A DNA stretch of 7,479 nucleotides, taken from positions 1 through 7,479 of the forward strand of contig JAITQT010000036.1 in assembly GCA_031288745.1 (NCBI GenBank). The letters are read 5' to 3'. The notes under the pieces are model-generated. The model saw nothing but the letters and a program-made list of their open reading frames with translations, was not told the DNA's origin and ran no database searches. A program made the position numbers and the translations under genes. Source of the stretch: Deltaproteobacteria bacterium. GTDB taxonomy: Bacteria; Desulfobacterota; Desulfarculia; Adiutricales; Adiutricaceae. Below are positions 1-4,651 of the stretch, piece after piece (position 1 is the stretch's first letter; each line of letters opens with the position of its first letter).

Positions 1-80
1 TAGTCTAAAAAATTAACTAGTAATTTGGCTCTGTTACAAATTTAAGGACTGATAAAGGGGACTTTTTGCGCTTCGATCAA
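1..80. repeat. Left copy of an 80-bp dispersed repeat
   Basis: This stretch matches 7399-7478 in the same orientation at 73 of 80 positions without gaps. The first 21 bases and the last 34 (47-80) are identical; the seven differences cluster at 22-46. Its last 18 bases, TTTTTGCGCTTCGATCAA (63-80), are the right terminal inverted repeat of the 114-bp element seen whole at 7365-7478. The matching left inverted repeat should lie about 17-34 bases before the window and cannot be seen. Similarity stops at base 80. Confidence 0.85.
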
Positions 81-159
81 TGTTAAAATTACTAAGCTCC
101 TATAAGGGTCTACATTGTTGCGGTATGTGTCTTCCCTTTCAATAGGCTTGGTACCGCAA

Positions 160-214
160 CGTTCTCTTTTGTGAACGGGCCCTTAAACGTTCACATTGGT
201 GAACGGACACTTAA
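160..214. repeat. Two 27-bp tandem units, each with a GTTC...GAAC dyad
   Basis: Units 160-186 and 188-214 match at 22 of 27 positions and are separated by one A (period 28). Each carries an inward dyad. The second is a 6-bp perfect hairpin, GTTCACATTGGTGAAC (189-204); the first keeps only GTTC/GAAC. Both end in a GAACGG..C.CTTAA block. They could be paired protein-binding sites or arms of a folded RNA. No adjacent gene start tells which. Confidence 0.55.
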
Positions 215-293
215 GTAGACTATTACTCTTAAAGCCTTCCCCCCAAGTTGGTCCTTAGGGGCTATAATCTCTACTAATTTTTACGGGCCCAAT

Positions 294-328
294 GGCCTAT
301 TACCTGGCCTTTGATCAGGCTAATGGCC
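294..328. repeat. Imperfect 12-bp hairpin
   Basis: The arms are GGCC-t-ATTA-CCTG (294-306) and CAGG-c-TAAT-GGCC (316-328). They pair over 12 base pairs with one single-base bulge on each side and a 9-base loop. No T-rich tail follows on either strand, so it is not an intrinsic terminator. Its role is unknown. Confidence 0.5.
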
Positions 329-549
329 CAATTAGATTCCCTTAATAAGCGTAAGCTATCCCTTCAAAGAGCGGCGGCATTTAACTCCATGAGTTCGGGT
401 AGTATTTTAATTTACTTTGTTTTTAAGATTATCCGCTCAGAGCTAGCTAAAGCGATTTCAATTTAGTCGAAAGAGGGTTAATCTTAAACTCTTTTGGATT
501 ATCTAGCCATACACACCCTAGCCTTTGGCTACCCTATAAGCCTAAAGTA

Positions 550-574
550 GAGGTTAAACCTGCGAGTTAACCTC
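550..574. repeat. 8-bp perfect hairpin
   Basis: GAGGTTAA (550-557) pairs with TTAACCTC (567-574) around a 9-base loop. On the minus strand it lies just beyond the terminator at 588-618 and is followed by TACTTTAGG, a poor U-tract. At best it is a weak back-up terminator. Confidence 0.35.
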
Positions 575-587
575 ATAGCTGGGCCCA

Positions 588-618
588 TAAAAATCATAGG
601 GCCGCAAAGGGCCCTATG
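588..618 (-). terminator. Intrinsic terminator of the lipoprotein gene
   Basis: Read on the minus strand, a perfect 9-bp stem CATAGGGCC / GGCCCTATG (618-610 with 603-595) with a 6-base loop is followed at once by ATTTTTA (594-588). This is a standard Rho-independent terminator about 76 bases after the stop codon at 694. On the plus strand no T-tract follows, so it works one way only. The sequence taaaaatcata (588-598) also has a perfect 11-bp inverted copy at 633-643, which could extend or compete with the stem. Confidence 0.85.
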
Positions 619-693
619 ACGATGAGAAAAATTATGATTTTTAGAGTTAGACATAAAGCCATGGGGCTTAGAGCTAAAGCGGTTAACTCAAGA

Positions 694-2523
694 TTAATTC
701 TTACTTTTAACCGCAGCCGTCTTTTTCGCGCTCTCTAACTTTTTAACCGTAGCCCTCTTTTTATTAGCCTCGCTCTTTTTATCAGCTGAAGATCGCTTAA
801 TCGAATCGTTCTTTTTAGTTGAGGCTGATTTTTTCTTAGAGGTTGAGGCACTAACCGAGATTTTCTCTTTGCCCGAGCGTTTTTTGGGGCTAGAATAGAT
901 GTTAATGGGTTTAGGGATATTATCGCCCATGGCTAGTAAGGCCGACTTAACCGCCCCATTGGCTGCAGCGGTCTTTAACTCCTCTGAGAGTGGGGCGGCC
1001 GAGGGGTCGTCGAAGTAGCGCCTACCTCCTAGAAAATAAGGCCCGTAATCAGAGCCAAAGGCAGCTGTCTCGGTCACCACCTGACGCTTAGAAGAAGCAA
1101 AGATAAAGTTTCCTGAGCCAGTATAAACGCCCACTAGAAAATCTGAACTCTTAGGGGTCTTATAGACTAAAATATCGCCCGGCCTTAAGCTCTCCTTAGT
1201 CACCTTTTGCCCCTTAGCCACTTGCTCGGCGCTAGAGGCTGGAATTTTTAGGCCCTGGCGGCCGTAAAGCCAATTGACAAAACCTGAGTCATCAAAACCG
1301 TGTTGGGGATCGCGTCCGCCAACTCGATAAGGTCGGCCCGTTAAGGCGTAAGCATCGGTAAGAAGCTGGTCGGTTATTTTTTTACCCCCTTTAGCGGCCT
1401 TTTGGGAGCTAGGGGCATTATCGACTAAATTGCTGCCCTGAAGGTTTGAGTTGACTGAAGAGCGCGAGACGGCCAGAGATGGCCGGCGGCCCTCAATTAA
1501 TAATAACCCGACCCGACCTATTTGAAGGGGACCGTTAAAGCCTGAAGCGCACTCTGCGGGCACAATTAAGTCGGTAGCTAAAGAATCCTGTTCAAACAAA
1601 TTTTCGTAAATATCGTCCTGGTCACTTTGGCTAAGTAGGTCCTGATAAGCCCCGCGTTGATCGTTTTCTAAGTCCTCCAAAGTTAGCCTTGCCAAATTAG
1701 ATTTGGCTTCCCTCTCGCTCTGGGAGGATTCAATCATAGATTCAAGGGCTCGCTCAGCCTTTAAAGGCTCAACTTGCCTTAGAGAGTGGTTTAATCCTTG
1801 AGCTTCTAAGCTGGAAGCGGCTGCGTTTGGGGCCGTGAGATAAACGGCCCTCTCGTATCTTAAGGGGGCTTGGCTAGATTCTAAATTATTAGAAGTTAAT
1901 TGGGCAGGAGAATATTCGTTAACTTCAACGCTTAAGCTCTCCACAACTGAAATGGAGGGTGAAATGGAGGGCGAGCTAGTTTGATTGGGATTAGAGGGGC
2001 TAGAAGAAACGGAGATAAAAGAAGGGTTTATAAGGGCCGCGGCCTGGTTTTGAGCGGGCGCGGCTGGCTCTGTTTGTTGAGCAGCTTGTTGAGCTTCTAG
2101 GACCCTTAAATCGCTCGCCGGCCAGGCCGAAGCGCTCTCAATAGAAGAGAGGCTTGAGTCCGCTTCTGAGCCAGCAGCGGCTGCGGATATGGGCGAGTTA
2201 GTCTCAATGATAGGAGAAACTAGCAAATTAGGGGAAGATGAGCTTAAGGGTGAAGAATTAATAGACGAGTTAGAATTTATAGTCTTGGCGGGGCGATGAT
2301 TGGCAGTGATTGACTTAGTATGACTAAACTCAGAGGGAGCGGCTCTAAGCGTTAGCCCTTGAGAGGGTTTAAAAACTTGAGATTTACGGGCCGCTTTAGA
2401 GGCCGTAAGATTTTGATGACTGGGTATACAACCTATGGCTAAAATTGATACTAAAAAGGCCAAAATAATTGTTGTTAAACGCTTAAAGACCCGGGAAGTT
2501 GGAGGTCGGTAAGTTTTTATCAT
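694..2523 (-). CDS. Lipoprotein with a catalytically dead NlpC/P60 domain and a Lys-rich tail
   Basis: This 609-residue envelope protein has four parts. Residues 1-32 are a lipoprotein signal: basic N-terminus, hydrophobic 16-31, lipobox-like LAIGC with Cys32. Ile33 at +2 does not suggest inner-membrane retention. A long Ser/Ala/Asn/Gln/Pro-rich, probably disordered linker runs to about residue 315. A short hydrophobic stretch with Cys325 follows. An NlpC/P60 domain spans about 382-506, with GRPYRVGG (396-403), GFDDSG (409-414), a PGD block and VGVY (464-467). The tail, 547-609, is Lys/Ser/Ala-rich and histone H1-like. NlpC/P60 enzymes cut peptidoglycan stem peptides with a Cys-His-His triad. 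Here Asp412, Leu463 and Phe475 occupy those places, with exactly the 51- and 12-residue spacing of E. coli MepS (Spr; Cys68, His119, His131). Hydrolysis is therefore not expected; peptidoglycan binding or a structural role is my inference. The ATG has a Shine-Dalgarno GAGGAAG 11 bases upstream, its own promoter and its own terminator. Confidence 0.9.
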   Translation of the reverse strand: MIKTYRPPTSRVFKRLTTIILAFLVSILAIGCIPSHQNLTASKAARKSQVFKPSQGLTLRAAPSEFSHTKSITANHRPAKTINSNSSINSSPLSSSSPNLLVSPIIETNSPISAAAAGSEADSSLSSIESASAWPASDLRVLEAQQAAQQTEPAAPAQNQAAALINPSFISVSSSPSNPNQTSSPSISPSISVVESLSVEVNEYSPAQLTSNNLESSQAPLRYERAVYLTAPNAAASSLEAQGLNHSLRQVEPLKAERALESMIESSQSEREAKSNLARLTLEDLENDQRGAYQDLLSQSDQDDIYENLFEQDSLATDLIVPAECASGFNGPLQIGRVGLLLIEGRRPSLAVSRSSVNSNLQGSNLVDNAPSSQKAAKGGKKITDQLLTDAYALTGRPYRVGGRDPQHGFDDSGFVNWLYGRQGLKIPASSAEQVAKGQKVTKESLRPGDILVYKTPKSSDFLVGVYTGSGNFIFASSKRQVVTETAAFGSDYGPYFLGGRRYFDDPSAAPLSEELKTAAANGAVKSALLAMGDNIPKPINIYSSPKKRSGKEKISVSASTSKKKSASTKKNDSIKRSSADKKSEANKKRATVKKLESAKKTAAVKSKN

Positions 2524-2534
2524 AATTTATTCTA

Positions 2535-2541
2535 CTTCCTC
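2535..2541 (-). promoter_or_regulatory. Ribosome binding site of the lipoprotein gene
   Basis: GAGGAAG on the minus strand lies 11 bases before the ATG at 2523, in a purine-rich stretch. It supports this start, which also gives a complete lipoprotein signal peptide. Confidence 0.7.
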
Positions 2542-2608
2542 TTCTTTCTTCTATTTTTTTTATCTTATTTCGATATTTTTGTTATTGGTTTTTCTCAACT
2601 CTAAAACC

Positions 2609-2655
2609 AAAAAAAAGCTAAAATAATCGCGAGAGCCTCTCCCCAAAATATTAGC
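2609..2655 (-). terminator. Candidate leader attenuator, proximal to the gene
   Basis: On the minus strand GCTAA (2655-2651) pairs with TTAGC (2621-2617), enclosing a small GAGA/TCTC hairpin, and is followed directly by T8 (2616-2609). The stem is short and AT-rich with a large interior loop, so termination would be partial at best. It lies inside the leader, before the lipoprotein start. Confidence 0.3.
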
Positions 2656-2785
2656 CCAACCTTATTACCTTAGCTCAGTCTAGCCTACGACAAAGGCCTA
2701 GAAAGTTTTAAAAGCCAAAGCCAAGATAAAGGTTAAGAAAGTCGACTATTATTGAAGGGGGCAAGACGACTAACCAGGAGGTGAC

Positions 2786-2816
2786 AAAAAAAAGATAGGC
2801 ACCTCGGGCTTTGCTA
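2786..2816 (-). terminator. Candidate leader attenuator, distal
   Basis: On the minus strand TAGCA (2816-2812) pairs with TGC-c-TA (2801-2796, one bulged C), with CC/GG inside the loop, and is followed by TC and T8 (2793-2786). The CCGAG in this loop (2807-2803) can instead pair with the upstream CTCGG (2830-2826), which would break the terminator-like hairpin. Two exclusive folds of this kind are typical of attenuators, but the stem is weak and nothing here has been folded computationally. Confidence 0.3.
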
Positions 2817-2895
2817 AGAAAAGAACCGAGTTTAAGTTACCTCCAGTTAATGGCCCGACAGGCAGGGTGAATTTAAAAATTAGATAACGTTGTTA

Positions 2896-2924
2896 TTAAT
2901 ACAATAAATTTTCACTCCTGTCAA
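2896..2924 (-). promoter_or_regulatory. Sigma70-type promoter for the lipoprotein gene
   Basis: On the minus strand there is a perfect -35 box TTGACA (2924-2919), a 17-base spacer, and a -10 box TATTAA (2901-2896; 4 of 6 to consensus). Transcription would start near 2889. It is the best promoter I find in the window and lies between the end of the upstream operon and the lipoprotein gene. The 140 bases between it and the operon end (2925-3063) hold only a small CTTAT/ATAAG hairpin (3025-3040). Confidence 0.65.
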
Positions 2925-3063
2925 TAAAAAATTTGCGATAAACAACTGGATAGAAAACGAATATATGACCATGCCGCTAGAACTGTTAAATAACCGCCCA
3001 GCCTCGTCCTTAGCTCCGTTAGCTCTTATGCAAAAATAAGGCCAAGAAAACTGGGTAAAATTA

Positions 3064-3085
3064 GCCTAATAGCTAAAAATTAGGC
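3064..3085 (-). terminator. Possible terminator of the pyrR operon
   Basis: On the minus strand GCCTAAT (3085-3079) pairs perfectly with ATTAGGC (3070-3064) around an 8-base loop that contains the transferase stop codon, followed by TAATTTTA. The 7-bp stem has moderate GC and the U-tract is interrupted, so it may be weak. Read-through into the lipoprotein leader is possible. Confidence 0.45.
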
Positions 3086-3804
3086 CTATTTTTAAGGGCC
3101 TTAATGATTGCTGGCTCAGCCCGCCAAATAAGGGGGGGGCCTGGGTCAAAGTCGCGGGGCCCGTCGAGCCTATAGCTTATGGCCGCCCTAGCTCCAGGGA
3201 GTTTAAAGGGGCGGGCTATAAAATAAGACTTGAAGAGTAATTTAGCCTTAGGCCAAGGAGGTAAAACTGAAAACGAGTCTGGGAGAGCCCTTAGGCCTAA
3301 GCCTGAGGCCTTCATATAGCTTTCTTTTATAGCCCAAATGGCGGCGAAGACTTCTGGAGAGCGCTTTAAGGCCTCAAAGAGGGCCGATTCTATCTCGGTT
3401 AAGACCCGTTGGGAAAGAGAGGGTGAGATGGGGCGCTCTGAGATCATCTCGATATCAAGGCCGCAGGGCTTATTGGCGACTAACAGGGCCGCATAAGGGC
3501 CGCTATGGCTAAGACTAAAATAAGGGCCCCCGGCCGTGAGATAAGGTTTCCCGCTAGGGGAAAGGCTAATAGAGCCAAGGGAGTTGGCTTTAAGGATTAA
3601 GCTTAAAAGAAGGCCCGCGCCCAGCGATCTTAACTTATCGTTAAAAGGCTTATAGCGAAGAACCTTTTGACGACGCTCGGGGGTCAGAAGAGCTAAGAGA
3701 TCGCTACCTGGGGAGCGAGAGAAAAATTGAGCCTCCGAAAAGATAGTCTCGGAGGCTAAGGCTTTGAGGCGGTCTATAGAAAGTAGCCATAACTTAGGTG
3801 GCAT
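3073..3804 (-). CDS. Sfp-type 4'-phosphopantetheinyl transferase
   Basis: The 243-residue product should move the 4'-phosphopantetheine arm of coenzyme A onto a conserved serine of a carrier protein, turning apo into holo form. The family motifs are all present: GKP (85-87), SLSHSG (97-102), GLDIE (115-119) with Mg-binding Asp117 and Glu119, and WAIKESYMKASGLGL (157-171) with Glu161 and Lys165. The size matches the Sfp/AcpT group, which is longer than AcpS. The substrate is not evident, because no fatty acid, polyketide or peptide synthase gene lies in the window. The ATG lies inside the end of the ABC ATPase gene (11-bp overlap) and has no clear ribosome binding site, so translational coupling is likely. 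A run of eight C on the coding strand (3139-3132, codons around 222-225) is a slippage-prone tract near the C-terminus. Confidence 0.92.
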   Translation of the reverse strand: MPPKLWLLSIDRLKALASETIFSEAQFFSRSPGSDLLALLTPERRQKVLRYKPFNDKLRSLGAGLLLSLILKANSLGSISLSPSGKPYLTAGGPYFSLSHSGPYAALLVANKPCGLDIEMISERPISPSLSQRVLTEIESALFEALKRSPEVFAAIWAIKESYMKASGLGLRALPDSFSVLPPWPKAKLLFKSYFIARPFKLPGARAAISYRLDGPRDFDPGPPLIWRAEPAIIKALKNRPNF

Positions 3805-4636
3805 CGGCAGTGGTCATAGTCGGCCCACTTAGGTCCAAGGCTTGAGTTTGGGGGTAGGCCATTTTAAAGCGGCGAAAATATCTTTCAACGTATTTATCGC
3901 TGCTCTCTAACATATCCTTTAAAGAGCCCCGCTTAATTAGGCGTCCGCTACCTATTAATAAGATGTCGTCGCTAAAGCGGCGGGCCACGTCTATATCGGA
4001 GCTAGCTAAGATCATGGCCGCTTGCTCTTTACCCGATAGGCTGTTTAAAAGATCAATAATTAAGCAAGAGGTGATGGGGTCTAACCCGGCCGTGGGCTCG
4101 TCAAATAAAGCGAGACTTGGCCTAGCAATTAAGGCCCTAGCCAAAGCCGCCCTCTTGCGCATACCGCCAGATAAGGCGGAGGGTTTAAGTTTCATGGCCT
4201 TAGCCAGGCCCACCTTATCTAATAGCTCAGCTATCTCGTCTCGACCTAAGGCCGGAAGAGAGCGCCCGCGCCGACCCTCGCGGCTGGCAATCAGTAAGTT
4301 CTCCTCAACCGTCATGGAATCAAACATAGCCCCGGCCTGAAACTGAAAGCCCAAAGAGCGTCTAAACTTTTCCATATCCGAGCGGCTTAGCTCGGCTAAA
4401 TTTTGACCAAAGATGAAGATCTTACCGCTTTGAGGAGTAATCAAACCAGCGATTAATTTTAAAATCGTGCTTTTGCCGCAAGAACTTTCTCCTAATAAAG
4501 AAACCTTACTCCCCGCTTCAACGGCAAAAGAAAGGCTCCCTAAGACCTGGCGTGGACCGAAATTTAGGCTGATTGAGGAAAACTCAACGGCCACAGACGG
4601 GGTGGATAGAGAAGATTTCTTAGCCAGCTCGACCAA
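3794..4636 (-). CDS. MlaF/Ttg2A-like ABC transporter ATPase lacking the switch histidine
   Basis: The 280-residue product is an ABC ATPase of the type that powers phospholipid transport between the membranes (MlaFEDB) and related MCE systems. It shows Walker A GESSCGKST (49-57), a Q-loop region with Gln100 and the Mla-like AGAMFDSMTV (101-110), the signature LSGGMRKRAALARA (155-168; LSGGM is a hallmark of this group), Walker B LALFDEP (175-181) with Glu180, and D-loop AGLDP (183-187). The H-loop, normally V-T-H-D, reads A-S-S-D (211-214): Ser213 (codon TCC) replaces the switch histidine. Weakened hydrolysis is expected. A C-terminal extension follows (about 235-280), as is common in MlaF proteins. 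No permease (MlaE) or MCE protein (MlaD) gene is adjacent, so its partners must be elsewhere. The start is TTG with GGAG 7 bases upstream. Confidence 0.9.
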   Translation of the reverse strand: MVELAKKSSLSTPSVAVEFSSISLNFGPRQVLGSLSFAVEAGSKVSLLGESSCGKSTILKLIAGLITPQSGKIFIFGQNLAELSRSDMEKFRRSLGFQFQAGAMFDSMTVEENLLIASREGRRGRSLPALGRDEIAELLDKVGLAKAMKLKPSALSGGMRKRAALARALIARPSLALFDEPTAGLDPITSCLIIDLLNSLSGKEQAAMILASSDIDVARRFSDDILLIGSGRLIKRGSLKDMLESSDKYVERYFRRFKMAYPQTQALDLSGPTMTTADAT

Positions 4637-4643
4637 ATTAACG

Positions 4644-4647
4644 CTCC
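4644..4647 (-). promoter_or_regulatory. Ribosome binding site fixing a TTG start
   Basis: GGAG on the minus strand stands 7 bases before the TTG at 4636-4634. There is no ATG nearby upstream in frame, and the ABC domain begins at about residue 15, so TTG is the likely start. The site lies within the 15-base gap after the stop codon of the upstream gene. Confidence 0.65.
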
Positions 4648-4651
4648 AATA

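Larger units (their letters stand above)
81..587. other. Gene-free region rich in inverted repeats
   Basis: I see no credible coding frame and no tRNA, rRNA, tmRNA, RNase P or SRP RNA signature. The region holds several inverted repeats: 117-125 with 152-160 (9 bp), 108-113 with 215-220, 189-194 with 199-204, 294-306 with 316-328, 422-431 with 479-488 (10 bp perfect), 519-523 with 527-531, and 550-557 with 567-574 (8 bp perfect). It lies downstream of the lipoprotein gene's terminator, so it is probably not part of that mRNA. Whether it is transcribed is unknown. Confidence 0.6.
2524..2889 (-). promoter_or_regulatory. Long structured leader of the lipoprotein gene
   Basis: From the predicted start of transcription near 2889 to the ATG is about 366 nt without a coding frame I can support. 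The leader contains a long-range stem, TAAC..GGAGGTGAC (2771-2785) with GTTACCTCC.GTTA (2836-2849), including one G-U pair. Inside it a 5-bp stem pairs 2803-2807 with 2826-2830. An 8-bp hairpin (2585-2592 with 2603-2610) sits about 60 bases before the ATG. Two T8 tracts (2793-2786 and 2616-2609 on the minus strand) each follow a hairpin. It does not match a riboswitch family I can name. I infer leader-mediated control, but no ligand or factor is indicated. Confidence 0.45.

Noticed and set aside
694..2523. Calling the lipoprotein an active peptidoglycan endopeptidase by family name
   Set aside because: All three catalytic residues are missing, as read directly in the codons (GAC, CTA and a Phe codon).
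2771..2849. Possible GEMM (c-di-GMP-I) riboswitch, because the minus strand has GCAAAGCC as in that family
   Set aside because: The GNRA-capped helix, its receptor and the ACGCACAGGG-type segment are not present, and the pairing around GCAAAGCC is different. One short match is not enough.
2524..2889. ydaO (c-di-AMP) riboswitch, which often precedes NlpC/P60 cell-wall hydrolase genes
   Set aside because: I could not find its conserved GGGGGA(A/C)CC and GCCGAAUCC-type segments in the leader.
3963..4340. Plus-strand open frame of 125 codons
   Set aside because: It is antisense to the ABC ATPase gene, whose motifs are unmistakable, and its product resembles no known family.
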